From Lysinibacillus xylanilyticus (GTDB lineage Bacteria; Bacillota; Bacilli; Bacillales_A; Planococcaceae), in contig NZ_LFXJ01000002.1 in NCBI RefSeq assembly GCF_001183605.1, positions 126,501 through 190,500 on the forward strand: 64,000 bases of DNA. Direction: 5' to 3'. The translations under genes and the position numbers were made by a program. Below the pieces are notes generated by a model, which was given only the letters and a program-made list of their open reading frames with translations, was not told where the DNA came from and searched no databases. Below, in pieces: positions 9,810 to 19,200 of the stretch (positions are counted from its first letter, which is position 1; the number at the start of each line of letters is the position of its first letter).

Positions 9810-10093
9810 ATTTGCAAGCTTTTGTAATTCGTAGATAGATGGTAGGAAACTCTAAGAGGGGAAACGGCGTCTAAAATAACGTCTGTGAAAAGGCTTATGT
9901 AATGCCTGGCGGATGTCAAAGGAGAAATTTAGAATTTTTAGTGTAAAGAATTTCAGTAATTGATTTTCCTCCTTCATTAGAATCGAAATGATCGATCAAA
10001 AGCAGAGATTTTAATGATACTGGATGGGTTCATAAAGGATTTTCTACAGTAAACTATGTATAATTATATATTAAAAATGGGAGGTGACAGTTT
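9810..10093. other. Intergenic stretch before yacL, no gene
   Basis: No open frame with a ribosome site and no disA remnant is visible. A degenerate copy of the repeat block GGCGGATGTCA occurs at 9909-9919. A TATAAT at 10059-10064 without a good -35 may be the yacL promoter. Confidence 0.5.
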
Positions 10094-11179
10094 ATGAAAA
10101 AATTTGTTCAAATTGCTTTTTTACTGATTGGAGGAGCATTAGGCCTTGTTTTCTTACCGCCATTATACGAATTGCTTCATTTATCATCTAATCCTTGGCT
10201 TGATAATCCCTACGTATCAGTAGCTTTAGGAGCACTTTTACTGTTTACATTATCGTTTGCCTTTTCAGATTATTTTGTAAGGCTCATTAGCTGGATGGAA
10301 GAGGTGTTATTTAAAGTACCTATTGGGGATTTATTATTTGGTACACTTGGACTTATTATCGGGCTCATCGTTGCTTATTTCTTAGGCTTTGCAATTGATA
10401 GTATCGATTTACCGATTATTACAAAGGTTTTACCAATTATACTGTCATTTGTACTTGGCTATTTAGGGTTCCGTGTAGGCTTTAAAAAGCGAGATGAATT
10501 AATCCAACTATTTACGTTACGTGGTAATAATACGAAGAAAAAATTAACGGAAGGCGTAGAGCCTCAAGAAGTACGAGGCAGCTATAAACTGTTAGATACT
10601 AGTGTTATTATTGATGGTCGTATTGCAGATATTTCTGAAACAGGCTTTATAGAAGGTACACTAGTTGTACCCCAATTTGTCCTTACTGAGCTCCAGCACA
10701 TTGCTGACTCTTCGGATACTTTAAAGCGTACAAGAGGTCGTCGAGGCTTAGATATTTTGAAGAAATTACAAGATGAACGTATGACGAAGGTACAGATTAC
10801 GGAAGAGGACTTTGAAGATGTTCAAGAGGTTGACTTAAAACTAGTGCGCCTTGCAAAGAAAAGGGGCCACGATACACAAATTGTTACGAACGACTTTAAC
10901 CTAAACAAAGTTTGTGAGCTCCACAACGTTAAAGTGCTGAATATCAATGATTTAGCAAATGCAGTAAAGCCTGTCGTTATTCCAGGTGAGGATATGCAAG
11001 TGATGGTCATTAAAGATGGCAAAGAGCATAATCAAGGGGTTGCTTATTTAGATGATGGCACAATGATCGTTGTTGAAGGTGGACGTAGCTATATAGGACA
11101 GGCTATTACAGTAACCGTAACAAGTGTTCTTCAAACATCAGCAGGTCGTATGATATTTGCTAAACCAAAGGATGACTAG
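10094..11179 (+). CDS. yacL: YacL, PIN/TRAM-domain membrane protein
   Basis: 361 residues. Four hydrophobic segments occupy about residues 1-145. A PIN-type nuclease domain follows, starting at LDTSVIIDGR (Asp168 being the first acidic site residue). A C-terminal TRAM domain covers roughly the last 70 residues. Family knowledge: PIN domains are metal-dependent RNases and TRAM binds RNA; the cellular target of YacL is not established. GGGAGGTGA precedes the ATG. It is followed after 12 bases by ispD, as in other Bacilli, but disA is missing upstream. Confidence 0.9.
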   Translation: MKKFVQIAFLLIGGALGLVFLPPLYELLHLSSNPWLDNPYVSVALGALLLFTLSFAFSDYFVRLISWMEEVLFKVPIGDLLFGTLGLIIGLIVAYFLGFAIDSIDLPIITKVLPIILSFVLGYLGFRVGFKKRDELIQLFTLRGNNTKKKLTEGVEPQEVRGSYKLLDTSVIIDGRIADISETGFIEGTLVVPQFVLTELQHIADSSDTLKRTRGRRGLDILKKLQDERMTKVQITEEDFEDVQEVDLKLVRLAKKRGHDTQIVTNDFNLNKVCELHNVKVLNINDLANAVKPVVIPGEDMQVMVIKDGKEHNQGVAYLDDGTMIVVEGGRSYIGQAITVTVTSVLQTSAGRMIFAKPKDD

Positions 11180-11191
11180 GAAGTGGGAAAT

Positions 11192-11884
11192 GTGCAATAT
11201 GAAGTAGTGTTGCCTGCTGCGGGAAGCGGAAAGCGAATGGGTGCAGGACAAAATAAGTTGTTTTTAGATCTTTTAGAAAAACCGATCCTCATACACACAC
11301 TGGAGGTATTTGAACAGGATAGCCACTGTACAGGTATTTGGCTTGCAGTGAAGCCGGAAGAGCGTGTATTTATTCAGGAAATGCTAGTGAGGTATGGAAT
11401 TACTAAAGTTAAAGGTTTACCTGATGGTGGTGCAGAACGACAGCATTCCGTCCATTCGTGCATGAAAGAAATGAAGCAGGTTGATATTGTGCTTGTGCAT
11501 GATGCTGCGCGTCCATTTATTACGCATGATATTATTGCGAATCTTGTACAAAGTGCGCATGACCTTGGCGCTGCGATTGCAGGAGTTCGTGCGAAGGATA
11601 CGATGAAAAAAGTACGTGATGGTGTTATTGAAGAGACTATTGATCGAGAAAGTTTATGGATGATTCAAACACCACAAGCATTTCAATTTGATTTGATTGT
11701 GGAGGCGGAGGATGTCGCTGAGAAGGTAGGCTTCCTTGGTACCGATGAAGCAATGCTTGTTGAACGTCTCGGTCATGAGGTGCATATTGTAGAAAGCAGC
11801 TACGAGAATGTAAAAATGACGACGCAAGAGGATTTAATTTTCGGTGAAGCGATATTGCGTAAACGTGCTTTGAAAAAATTATAA
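11192..11884 (+). CDS. ispD: IspD, 2-C-methyl-D-erythritol 4-phosphate cytidylyltransferase
   Basis: 230 residues. The CTP-binding N-terminus reads VVLPAAGSGKRMG, with conserved HDAARPF in the middle and a C-terminal GTDEAMLVE. Catalyses MEP plus CTP to CDP-ME in the non-mevalonate isoprenoid pathway, in the cytosol. The start is GTG at 11192, ten bases after AGGA, giving the family N-terminus MQYEVVLPAAG. The GTG at 11183 would leave only one base after that site. Unusually, a strong terminator separates it from ispF. Confidence 0.93.
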   Translation: MQYEVVLPAAGSGKRMGAGQNKLFLDLLEKPILIHTLEVFEQDSHCTGIWLAVKPEERVFIQEMLVRYGITKVKGLPDGGAERQHSVHSCMKEMKQVDIVLVHDAARPFITHDIIANLVQSAHDLGAAIAGVRAKDTMKKVRDGVIEETIDRESLWMIQTPQAFQFDLIVEAEDVAEKVGFLGTDEAMLVERLGHEVHIVESSYENVKMTTQEDLIFGEAILRKRALKKL

Positions 11885-11894
11885 TAACAAACTA

Positions 11895-11938
11895 AAAATC
11901 TCATCAGCATTATAATTTGCTGATGAGATTTTACATTT
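11895..11938 (+). terminator. Strong intrinsic terminator between ispD and ispF
   Basis: Perfect 15-bp stem (11895-11909 with 11918-11932), loop TTATAATT, followed by a T-rich tail. It ends the yacL-ispD transcript, so ispF must have its own promoter. Confidence 0.9.
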
Positions 11939-12052
11939 TTCTATCTTTTGATGTTAATTCACAGTACTGTTCACTACAGACTCAATTTCCTAGGAAATAT
12001 GTTAAAATGTGAGGGTATAATATAGAGTAAATATAAAAGTGAAGGAAGGTGA

Positions 12053-12106
12053 ATGAGACTGCCTTATAAGCTGAGTAGAAGCTTTTTAAATCTGCTTACT
12101 TTCTGA
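12053..12106 (+). other. Possible 17-residue leader mini-ORF before ispF
   Basis: ATG at 12053 lies behind AAGGAAGG and opens a 17-codon frame (MRLPYKLSRSFLNLLTF) ending in TGA. GAGACT (12055-12060) at its start and AGTCTC (12159-12164) just before ispF are inverted. The extended 16-base arms match at 13 of 16 positions. It could be a leader peptide, or the ribosome site of ispF displaced by a short insertion. No promoter with a good -35 is visible between 11935 and 12050, although TAAAAT and TATAAT hexamers occur. Confidence 0.25.
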
Positions 12107-12172
12107 AGTAAATAAGTTTCAGTTTGTGGATTTTATTATTTTATTTATCTTATTAGATAGTCTCAAAATCAT

Positions 12173-12649
12173 ATGTTTCGAGTGGGACAAGGATTTGACG
12201 TGCATGCATTTGAAGAAGGGCGTCCTTTAATTATTGGTGGTATAACAATTCCTCATGAAAAAGGATTAGTAGGGCATTCAGACGCAGATGTTTTATTACA
12301 CACTGTAACAGATGCAGCGTTAGGGGCTATTGGTGAGGGAGATATCGGTCGTCATTTCCCAGATACAGATCCAGCGTTTAAGGATGCTGATTCAGCGAAA
12401 TTATTAGAGCATATTTGGAAGATTGTTGAGGATAAGGGCTATGTTCTAGGTAATGTGGATTGTACGATTATGGCACAACGTCCGAAAATGGCGCCGTATA
12501 TTCAACAAATGCAAAATCGTATTGCAGAATTGCTTCATGCAGAGCCTTCTCAAGTGAATGTTAAAGCAACAACAACTGAGCGTTTAGGTTTTACAGGTCG
12601 CGAGGAGGGGATTGCTGCGATGGCGACAATCCTATTGATGAAGAAGTAA
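12173..12649 (+). CDS. ispF: IspF, 2-C-methyl-D-erythritol 2,4-cyclodiphosphate synthase
   Basis: 158 residues, typical length. The metal site DVH is in GQGFDVHAF (Asp9, His11), followed by [15 protein letters not shown] and a C-terminal [14 protein letters not shown]. Converts CDP-ME 2-phosphate to MEcPP as a homotrimer. [11 protein letters not shown] is the family N-terminus, so the ATG at 12173 is right even though no Shine-Dalgarno sequence precedes it (the upstream bases are TCTCAAAATCAT). It is separated from ispD by a terminator and 288 bases. Confidence 0.95.
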   Translation: MFRVGQGFDVHAFEEGRPLIIGGITIPHEKGLVGHSDADVLLHTVTDAALGAIGEGDIGRHFPDTDPAFKDADSAKLLEHIWKIVEDKGYVLGNVDCTIMAQRPKMAPYIQQMQNRIAELLHAEPSQVNVKATTTERLGFTGREEGIAAMATILLMKK

Positions 12650-12740
12650 AAGCAGGCTCTCAACGCTTTTATTTCCTGTAACAGAGTGGTAAAATGAACA
12701 AAGTCAATTTTTTGAACGAAAATTTAGGAGGCTTTTAATA

Positions 12741-14201
12741 ATGGCGAAAGAAGTTCGTGTTCGTTACGCGCCATCCCCTACTGGTTTCTTACATATCGGT
12801 GGAGCGCGTACAGCGTTATTCAATTATTTATATGCAAAACATCATAATGGTAAATTCATCGTACGTATTGAAGATACGGATATTGAACGTAATGTAGAGG
12901 GCGGAGAAGCATCTCAGCTTGATAACTTAAAATGGTTAGGTATCGAATATGATGAGTCAATCGATATTGGTGGACCATATGCACCTTATCGTCAAATGGA
13001 GCGTCTCGATATTTATAAAGAGCACGCTGAAAAGCTTTTAGAGCAAGGTTTAGCTTATAAATGCTTCTGTTCTTCAGAGAAATTAGAAGCATCTCGTGAA
13101 GAGCAAAAAGCACGAGGTGTTGCAGCTCCAACTTATGATGGTACTTGCCGTCATTTATCAGCGGAGGAAGTTGCGGCTAAAGAAGCTGCTGGTGAAACAT
13201 ACACAATTCGTATGCGTGTACCTGAAAATGTAACATATGAATTTGAGGATTTAGTACGTGGACAAGTTACATTTGAGTCAAAAGATATTGGTGACTGGGT
13301 ACTTGTTAAAGCGAATGGTATCCCGACGTATAACTATGCAGTTGTGTTGGATGACCACTTTATGGAAATCTCTCATGTATTCCGTGGTGAAGAGCATTTA
13401 TCGAATACACCAAAACAAATGATGATTTTTGATGCATTCGGTTGGGAATATCCACGCTTTGGTCATATGACATTAATCATTAATGAAAACCGTAAAAAAT
13501 TATCAAAACGTGATGAATCAATTATTCAATTCGTAACGCAATATAAAGATTTAGGCTACCTACCTGAAGCAATGTTCAACTTCTTCGCATTACTTGGCTG
13601 GTCTCCTGAAGGGGAAGAAGAGATTTTCTCAAAAGAAGAATTTATTAAAATGTTTGATGAAAAGCGTCTTTCAAAATCACCATCTATGTTCGATAAACAA
13701 AAGCTTACTTGGATGAATAACCAATATATTAAAAAGCTATCTTTAGAAGAAGTAGTGGCATTATCTTTACCACACTTGCAAAAAGCTAGTTTATTACCAG
13801 AAGAGTTAACAGAAGAAGAACGTGCATGGGCTGCAGATTTAATCGCACTTTATCATGATCAAATGAGTTTCGGTGCTGAAATTGTAGAACTAACTCGCCT
13901 ATTCTTTAACGATCATATTGAATATGATGAAGAAGCAAAAGCAGTTTTAGCAGGTGAGCAGGTACCTGAGGTAATGGCTGCATTTAAAGCACAGCTTGAA
14001 GGTTTAGAGGAATTTACGCCTGATGCTGTCAAAGCGGCTATTAAAGCTGTTCAAAAAGAAACAGGTCACAAAGGTAAAAATCTATTTATGCCAATTCGCG
14101 TCGTAACGACAGGTGAAACGCATGGTCCAGAACTTCCTAACGCGATTTGCTTAATTGGCAAACAGAAAACTATTGATCGTGTAGAAAAATTCGCACAATA
14201 A
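12741..14201 (+). CDS. gltX: Glutamyl-tRNA synthetase
   Basis: 486 residues, class I synthetase. The HIGH-type motif is in [14 protein letters not shown] (about 11-24) and the KMSKS-type motif is KLSKR near 252. The C-terminal helical domain binds the anticodon. Charges tRNA-Glu with glutamate. Family knowledge: in Bacilli this enzyme usually also mischarges tRNA-Gln, which is then amidated by GatCAB. AGGAGG lies about nine bases before the ATG. It is followed by the T-box leader of cysE-cysS. Confidence 0.96.
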   Translation: MAKEVRVRYAPSPTGFLHIGGARTALFNYLYAKHHNGKFIVRIEDTDIERNVEGGEASQLDNLKWLGIEYDESIDIGGPYAPYRQMERLDIYKEHAEKLLEQGLAYKCFCSSEKLEASREEQKARGVAAPTYDGTCRHLSAEEVAAKEAAGETYTIRMRVPENVTYEFEDLVRGQVTFESKDIGDWVLVKANGIPTYNYAVVLDDHFMEISHVFRGEEHLSNTPKQMMIFDAFGWEYPRFGHMTLIINENRKKLSKRDESIIQFVTQYKDLGYLPEAMFNFFALLGWSPEGEEEIFSKEEFIKMFDEKRLSKSPSMFDKQKLTWMNNQYIKKLSLEEVVALSLPHLQKASLLPEELTEEERAWAADLIALYHDQMSFGAEIVELTRLFFNDHIEYDEEAKAVLAGEQVPEVMAAFKAQLEGLEEFTPDAVKAAIKAVQKETGHKGKNLFMPIRVVTTGETHGPELPNAICLIGKQKTIDRVEKFAQ

Positions 14202-14212
14202 GTAGAAAATGA

Positions 14213-14240
14213 TTGACAATTTATTGGTTCGTTGTAAAAT
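14213..14240 (+). promoter_or_regulatory. Sigma-A promoter of the cysE-cysS T-box transcript
   Basis: Consensus TTGACA (14213-14218), spacer 16, TAAAAT (14235-14240), just after the gltX stop. Confidence 0.7.
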
Positions 14241-14252
14241 GTATTTACATTG

Positions 14253-14506
14253 AGAAAGCGTTGATAAGGAGAAGTAAGTGGCGCATGCTCCAAAGAGAGG
14301 ACCATCACCGGCTGAAAGTGGTCTGAGCCTAGGCAAAACTGAAATGCACCTTTGAGCATAAAGCTGAACGTATAGTAGGCCTTATCGTTTCGTTCCCGTT
14401 ACAGAACGTCCAGAGTGGAAGGCATTCGCCTTCAATCAGAGTGGAACCGCGCAAATTTAGCGTCTCTGTCATTCCTTTTTGGGATGATAGGGGCGCTTTT
14501 TTATTT
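14253..14506 (+). ncRNA. T-box leader, cysteine specifier
   Basis: The conserved T-box AGAGTGGAACCGCGC is at 14438-14452, a Stem I beginning with GGAGAAGTAAG is at 14268-14278, and the leader ends in a terminator. The likely specifier codon is TGC (Cys) at 14345-14347, in GAAATGCACC, followed by the usual purine. The T-box TGGA pairs with a tRNA ending UCCA, as in tRNA-Cys. Uncharged tRNA-Cys would stabilise the antiterminator and raise cysE-cysS expression. Confidence 0.92.
14459..14506 (+). terminator. T-box regulated terminator
   Basis: The stem runs from AGCGTCTCTGTCATTCC (from 14459) to GGATGATAGGGGCGCT (to 14497), with G-T wobbles, followed by TTTTTTATTTT. Its 5' arm follows the T-box, as in antiterminator/terminator switching. 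Confidence 0.88.
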
Positions 14507-14668
14507 TCCGGACATTTAGACTTAAAGCGATGGATGCGCCGAATTCTACTCCATTAACTCTGCGGTGAAATCAACGTCAGCTATAGCATTTCAATGGCCA
14601 GGGATGCGGTTGATTAGTGGAATTTTCAAAGGGTCAAAGCAGATCAAAATGAAAAGGGGGAGCTTTTT
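14507..14668. other. Spacer between the T-box and cysE, possible decayed repeat
   Basis: Contains the inverted pair AATCAAC (14569-14575) and GTTGATT (14609-14615), the same heptamers that end repeats C and E, but facing the other way. The neighbouring sequence TTGATTAGTGGAATTT loosely resembles a repeat end. No gene is seen. Confidence 0.3.
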
Positions 14669-15319
14669 GTGTTTAAAAGAATGAAGGAAGATGTAGAAAC
14701 AATTTTTGAGAATGATCCAGCGGCGCGTAGTGTATTCGAAGTTATACTAACATATTCAGGTTTGCACGCTACTTGGTCACATCGAGTTGCCCATTGGTTC
14801 TTTAAAAAGCGTTTTTATTTTATAGCCCGTACCATTTCACAAATTAGTCGTTTCTTTACTGGAATTGAGATTCATCCTGGAGCGAAAATCGGTCGACGTT
14901 TCTTTATTGACCATGGGATGGGCGTTGTAATTGGTGAAACATGTGAGATTGGTGATAATGTAACGTTGTATCAAGGTGTAACTTTAGGTGGTACAGGAAA
15001 AGAAAAGGGGAAACGCCACCCGACATTAGAAGATAATGTATTAGTTGCGACAGGTGCAAAAGTTTTAGGTTCTATTACAATTGGAGAAAATAGTAAAATC
15101 GGTGCGGGTTCAGTTGTCTTAAAAGAAGTGCCGCCAAATGCTACAGTTGTCGGTATTCCTGGTAAAATAGTGATTAAGGATGGAATCCGTCTAGAGAAAA
15201 AACTAGATCACCAAAATATACCTGACCCTGTAGAAGAACGTTGTCAAGCTTTCGAGAAGCAGATTGCAGCATTGAATCATGAAATCGAACGCTTACAAAA
15301 GGAGAGAGAAACACAATGA
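14669..15319 (+). CDS. cysE: Serine O-acetyltransferase
   Basis: 216 residues. An N-terminal helical region is followed by a left-handed beta-helix of hexapeptide repeats. It carries [24 protein letters not shown], a characteristic CysE stretch with the catalytic His, and [12 protein letters not shown]. Makes O-acetylserine from serine and acetyl-CoA, the first step of cysteine synthesis. The start is GTG at 14669 after GGGGGAG. The stop overlaps the cysS ATG by four bases, so cysteine supply and its charging enzyme are co-expressed under the cysteine T-box. Confidence 0.95.
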   Translation: MFKRMKEDVETIFENDPAARSVFEVILTYSGLHATWSHRVAHWFFKKRFYFIARTISQISRFFTGIEIHPGAKIGRRFFIDHGMGVVIGETCEIGDNVTLYQGVTLGGTGKEKGKRHPTLEDNVLVATGAKVLGSITIGENSKIGAGSVVLKEVPPNATVVGIPGKIVIKDGIRLEKKLDHQNIPDPVEERCQAFEKQIAALNHEIERLQKERETQ

Positions 15320-16716
15320 GTATTCAAATTTTCAACTCATTAACACGACAAAAGGAAACATTCATACCGTTGGAAGAAGGCAAAGTAAAAATATACGTTT
15401 GCGGTCCGACGGTTTATAACTACATTCATATTGGGAATTCACGTCCTGTAATTGTCTACGACACAGTGCGTCGTTATTTCCAATACAAAGGCTATGATGT
15501 GAAATTTGTTTCAAATTTCACTGATGTGGACGACAAAATTATTAAGGCTGCAAATGAACTTGGTGAAGAAGTTCATGAATTAACGGAGCGCTTTATTGCC
15601 GCATACTTTGAAGATGTTACAGCGCTAGGTTGCAAGAAAGCAGATGTGCATCCACGCGTAACAGAGCATATGGATGATATCGTTCAATTTATTCAAGTTT
15701 TAATCGATAAAGGCTATGCTTATGAGTCAGCTGGTGATGTTTATTATCGAACTCGTAAATTTAATGGTTACGGTAAATTATCTCACCAATCGGTGGATGA
15801 TTTAAAAATTGGTGCTCGTATAGAAGCAGGAGAGAAAAAAGATGATGCGTTAGATTTCGCTCTATGGAAAGCTGTGAAGCCAGGCGAAATTTACTGGGAA
15901 AGTCCTTGGGGCAAAGGACGTCCAGGTTGGCATATTGAATGCTCTGTAATGGCTCGTGAGCATTTAGGAGATACTATTGATATTCATGCTGGTGGGCAAG
16001 ATTTAACATTCCCGCATCATGAAAATGAAATTGCGCAATCTGAAGCTCATAATGATAAAACATTTGCGCGTTATTGGATGCACAACGGGTATATTAATAT
16101 TGATAATGAAAAAATGTCCAAATCCCTTGGTAATTTTATACTCGTTAATGATATTCGTAAACAAATTGACCCACAAGTTTTACGCTTCTTTATGCTTTCT
16201 GTGCATTATCGTCATCCGATTAACTTTGCGAAGGATTTAGTAGACGCAGCCGCAAATGGGTTAGAACGAATTCGTACTGCCTATAACAATGTGAAACACC
16301 GTTTAACAGCAACTGCGAGCTTAGGTGATCACTCAGAAGAATGGCTTGGGAAAATTGCTGAACAAAAAGCTCACTTTGAAGAAGCGATGGATGATGACTT
16401 TAATACAGCCAATGCCATTTCTGTATTATTTGAATTAGCACGTATCGCAAATATTTATCTAAATGAAACGAATACTGATGAAAAAGTATTATTAAGTTTT
16501 ACTGAAACTTTTGAGGTGTTAGGTGACGTCTTAGGTATTAAATTTGCAAAAGAAGAAGAGCTATTAGACGAAGAAATTGAAGCACTTTTACAGGAACGTG
16601 TAGAAGCACGTAAAAATCGTGATTTTGCTCGTTCGGATGAAATTCGTGACCATTTGCAAGCGCAAGGTATCATTTTAGAAGATACGCGACAAGGAACTAG
16701 ATGGAAACGAGGGTAA
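15316..16716 (+). CDS. cysS: Cysteinyl-tRNA synthetase
   Basis: 466 residues, class I synthetase. The N-terminal [16 protein letters not shown] contains the first zinc-ligand Cys and the HIGH motif. [10 protein letters not shown] and [13 protein letters not shown] supply further zinc and substrate residues. KMSKS is in [11 protein letters not shown]. Charges tRNA-Cys with cysteine. Starts at the ATGA overlapping the cysE stop, with AAAGGAGAG upstream. Its end overlaps mrnC by 16 bases. Confidence 0.97.
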   Translation: MSIQIFNSLTRQKETFIPLEEGKVKIYVCGPTVYNYIHIGNSRPVIVYDTVRRYFQYKGYDVKFVSNFTDVDDKIIKAANELGEEVHELTERFIAAYFEDVTALGCKKADVHPRVTEHMDDIVQFIQVLIDKGYAYESAGDVYYRTRKFNGYGKLSHQSVDDLKIGARIEAGEKKDDALDFALWKAVKPGEIYWESPWGKGRPGWHIECSVMAREHLGDTIDIHAGGQDLTFPHHENEIAQSEAHNDKTFARYWMHNGYINIDNEKMSKSLGNFILVNDIRKQIDPQVLRFFMLSVHYRHPINFAKDLVDAAANGLERIRTAYNNVKHRLTATASLGDHSEEWLGKIAEQKAHFEEAMDDDFNTANAISVLFELARIANIYLNETNTDEKVLLSFTETFEVLGDVLGIKFAKEEELLDEEIEALLQERVEARKNRDFARSDEIRDHLQAQGIILEDTRQGTRWKRG

Positions 16717-17141
16717 GTAACTTGGATAAACTCCGCAACGAAGATGTTAAGCAATTAAATGCATTAGCGTTAGCCTATATGGGAGACGCAGTTTTAGAAC
16801 AAAAGATACGAGAGCATTTACTACGTGCCGGCCGTGTCAAACCGAACACACTTCATAAAGAAGCGACACGTTACGTATCAGCGAAAGCACAATCTATGAT
16901 TGTACATCGAATGATGGATGTAGGCTTTTTAACAGAGGAGGAGTTGGCTGTGTTCCGTCGTGGACGCAATGCCAAATCCGGCTCTGTGCCAAAAAATACA
17001 GATGTTCAAACATACCGTAATAGCTCAGGCTTTGAGGCTGTGCTTGGTAGTTTATATTTATTAAATGAATTGGAACGCGTTTATGCAATCATTGCATACG
17101 CTATTCAAATCATCGAGGAATCGAAAGGAGTGTCGAATTAA
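16701..17141 (+). CDS. mrnC: Mini-ribonuclease 3
   Basis: 146 residues: an RNase III catalytic domain without the double-stranded RNA-binding domain. The acidic signature is in [11 protein letters not shown] (Asp29, Glu33), and the conserved [21 protein letters not shown] follows. Known role in B. subtilis: final maturation of 23S rRNA ends. AAGGA lies shortly before the ATG at 16701; a TTG at 16722 after GAGGG is a possible alternative. Stop and next start overlap as TAATG. Confidence 0.93.
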   Translation: METRVSNLDKLRNEDVKQLNALALAYMGDAVLEQKIREHLLRAGRVKPNTLHKEATRYVSAKAQSMIVHRMMDVGFLTEEELAVFRRGRNAKSGSVPKNTDVQTYRNSSGFEAVLGSLYLLNELERVYAIIAYAIQIIEESKGVSN

Positions 17142-17893
17142 TGACAGAGCAAAATGGTGAAATTATTGCCGGTAAAAACCCAGTGTTAGAAGCACTTCGT
17201 TCAGGCCGCGATATGAATAAAGTATGGATTGCAGAAGGTGTGAAAAAATCAGGGGTTAATGAACTTCTAGATTTAGCGCGAGAACGTGGAGTTATCGTCC
17301 AATTTGTCCCGAAAAAAAAGGTGGATCAATTATCAGATGCCAATCACCAAGGAATAGTTGCCTCTGTTGCAGCATATAGATATGCAGAGTTAGAGGATTT
17401 ATTTGCTGCAGCGGCAAAAAAACAAGAAGATCCATTCTTCTTAATTTTAGATGAGCTAGAGGACCCGCATAATCTGGGTTCTATTATGCGAACTGCTGAT
17501 GCGATAGGTGCGCATGGTATTATTATTCCGAAGCGCCGTTCTGTGAGTTTAACAGCTGTAGTGGCAAAGGCATCAACTGGAGCAATTGAACATGTACCTG
17601 TCGTGCGTGTTAATAACCTAGCGCAAACGGTAGATGAGCTGAAAGACCGAGGGGTATGGATTGCGGGGACAGATGCAAAAGGTTCTGCAGACTATCGTAA
17701 AATGGATGCAACATTACCACTTGCGATTATTATTGGTAGTGAAGGCAAAGGAATGGGCCGCTTATTAAAAGAGAAATGTGACTTTTTATATCATCTACCG
17801 ATGGTTGGGCATGTCACATCACTAAATGCATCAGTAGCTGCTGCACTTTTAATGTACGAAGTGTATCGTAAACGTCAAGAAGCGAATGATTGA
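17141..17893 (+). CDS. rlmB: 23S rRNA (guanosine-2'-O-)-methyltransferase RlmB
   Basis: 250 residues, SPOUT (TrmH/SpoU) family. An N-terminal L30e-like substrate-binding domain is followed by the knotted methyltransferase domain with NLGSIMRTADAIGAHGII, IIGSEGKGMG and LNASVAAALLMYE, the three SpoU motifs. The homologue in E. coli methylates G2251 of 23S rRNA. Start overlaps the mrnC stop; AAAGGAG lies nearby upstream. Confidence 0.93.
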   Translation: MTEQNGEIIAGKNPVLEALRSGRDMNKVWIAEGVKKSGVNELLDLARERGVIVQFVPKKKVDQLSDANHQGIVASVAAYRYAELEDLFAAAAKKQEDPFFLILDELEDPHNLGSIMRTADAIGAHGIIIPKRRSVSLTAVVAKASTGAIEHVPVVRVNNLAQTVDELKDRGVWIAGTDAKGSADYRKMDATLPLAIIIGSEGKGMGRLLKEKCDFLYHLPMVGHVTSLNASVAAALLMYEVYRKRQEAND

Positions 17894-17895
17894 CA

Positions 17896-18408
17896 ATGAA
17901 AAACATTTTGCTTGTTGACGGCTATAATATGATAGGAGCTTGGAAAGAGCTACGACCATTACGTGATACAAATTTTGAAGATGCCCGTAGAAGATTAATT
18001 GAGCTTATGGCTGAATATAAGGCAGCTATAGGGTGGCGCGTAATTATAGTTTTTGACGCACACCTTGTACCGGGTGTGGAGCAAACTTATTTAGAAAATG
18101 ATGTCGAAGTCATTTATACACGGAAAAACGAAACAGCAGATGAACGTATTGAAAAGATGACACACGAACTAAAAGCTAGAAATGTACAGATTCACGTAGC
18201 AACCTCTGATATGGCAGAGCAAAATGTTATTTTTGGTAATGGTGCTCTTCGAAAATCGGCTAGAGAGCTAGAAATTGATATGGGTATTATCCAGCATAAA
18301 ATTTCTCATGATGTGAAACGAAAACAGGATAGCAGGCCGCCTTCTCGCATTGCACTAAAGCCCGATGTTGCTTTGGCCTTCGAAAAATGGCGGCGTGGTT
18401 TGAAATGA
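17896..18408 (+). CDS. rae1: Rae1/YacP, ribosome-associated endoribonuclease
   Basis: 170 residues, NYN (PIN-like) nuclease domain. LLVDGYNMIGAW at the N-terminus holds the first catalytic Asp, with VIIVFDAH and NETADERIEKM contributing further acidic residues. Known in B. subtilis: Rae1 cleaves certain mRNAs in the ribosomal A site. The ATG at 17896 gives the family N-terminus MKNILLVDGYN. It lies just after the rlmB stop with only a weak AAGAAG upstream, so translation is probably coupled. Confidence 0.9.
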   Translation: MKNILLVDGYNMIGAWKELRPLRDTNFEDARRRLIELMAEYKAAIGWRVIIVFDAHLVPGVEQTYLENDVEVIYTRKNETADERIEKMTHELKARNVQIHVATSDMAEQNVIFGNGALRKSARELEIDMGIIQHKISHDVKRKQDSRPPSRIALKPDVALAFEKWRRGLK

Positions 18409-18412
18409 TTGA

Positions 18413-18442
18413 TTGACTCATATTTTCCAAATCCGTTATACT
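18413..18442 (+). promoter_or_regulatory. Sigma-A promoter of sigH
   Basis: TTGACT (18413-18418), spacer 18, TATACT (18437-18442), 35 bases before the sigH start. Confidence 0.7.
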
Positions 18443-18476
18443 GTTCCTAATTATCTGTTGTGGCTGAGGTGATACC

Positions 18477-19124
18477 ATGTTTAAAAATAGTATTGTACAA
18501 GTGACACAAGATTTTGAACGATTCAATGATGAAGAACTTATTGAAATGGTGCATCAAGGTAATACAGATGCGTTGGATTATTTAATTACGAAATACCGTT
18601 TGTTAGTGAGAGCGAAGGCTAGATCTTATTTTTTAATTGGTGCAGACAAGGAAGACATTGTGCAAGAGGGCATGATTGGTTTATATAAAGCCATTCGTGA
18701 TTTTAAGGGAGATAAGCTTGCTTCTTTCCGAGCTTTTGCTGAATTATGTATTACAAGACAAATTATTACGGCTATTAAAACAGCTACAAGACAAAAGCAT
18801 ATACCACTAAATTCTTATGTTTCTTTGGACAAGCCTATTTTTGATGAAGAGTCAGACCGTACATTAATGGATGTGTTAACCGGTGCTATTATGGATGATC
18901 CGGAAGAATTAATGATTCATAGAGAAGAGTTTGGCTACCTAGAAGAAAAGATGGGTGAGATTTTAAGTGAATTAGAGCTACAAGTGTTAGCTCTTTACTT
19001 AGACGGACAGTCTTATCATGAAATTTCTGAGAAATTAAATCGTCATGTGAAGTCTATTGACAATGCTTTGCAACGAGTAAAGCGCAAATTAGAGCGACAT
19101 TTAGTTCTTGAAGAAATGTCTTAG
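18477..19124 (+). CDS. sigH: RNA polymerase sigma-H factor
   Basis: 215 residues. Sigma region 2 covers roughly residues 20-95, with DIVQEGMIGLYKAIRDF and RAFAELCITRQII. The C-terminal region 4 helix-turn-helix includes LDGQSYHEISEKLNRHVKSIDNALQRVKRK. Known role: directs transition-state and early sporulation or competence genes. Its presence is consistent with a spore former. GAGGTGAT precedes the ATG. Confidence 0.95.
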   Translation: MFKNSIVQVTQDFERFNDEELIEMVHQGNTDALDYLITKYRLLVRAKARSYFLIGADKEDIVQEGMIGLYKAIRDFKGDKLASFRAFAELCITRQIITAIKTATRQKHIPLNSYVSLDKPIFDEESDRTLMDVLTGAIMDDPEELMIHREEFGYLEEKMGEILSELELQVLALYLDGQSYHEISEKLNRHVKSIDNALQRVKRKLERHLVLEEMS

Positions 19125-19140
19125 CGGTTGTATGCCTTTG

Positions 19141-19169
19141 TTGACATTGACAAATATAGGTGTTAGTCT
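19141..19169 (+). promoter_or_regulatory. Possible promoter of rpmG-secE
   Basis: Consensus TTGACA (19141-19146) is followed after 17 bases by a poor -10, TAGTCT (19164-19169). A second TTGACA overlaps at 19147. Weak support. Confidence 0.35.
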
Positions 19170-19200
19170 TGAAAAGACAAAGTGCCGAAAAGGTGATTAA

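Noticed and set aside
9570..10093. CRISPR-like array in the radA-yacL gap because of repeated hairpins
   Set aside because: The hairpins differ from one another, spacing is irregular, and no cas genes are present.
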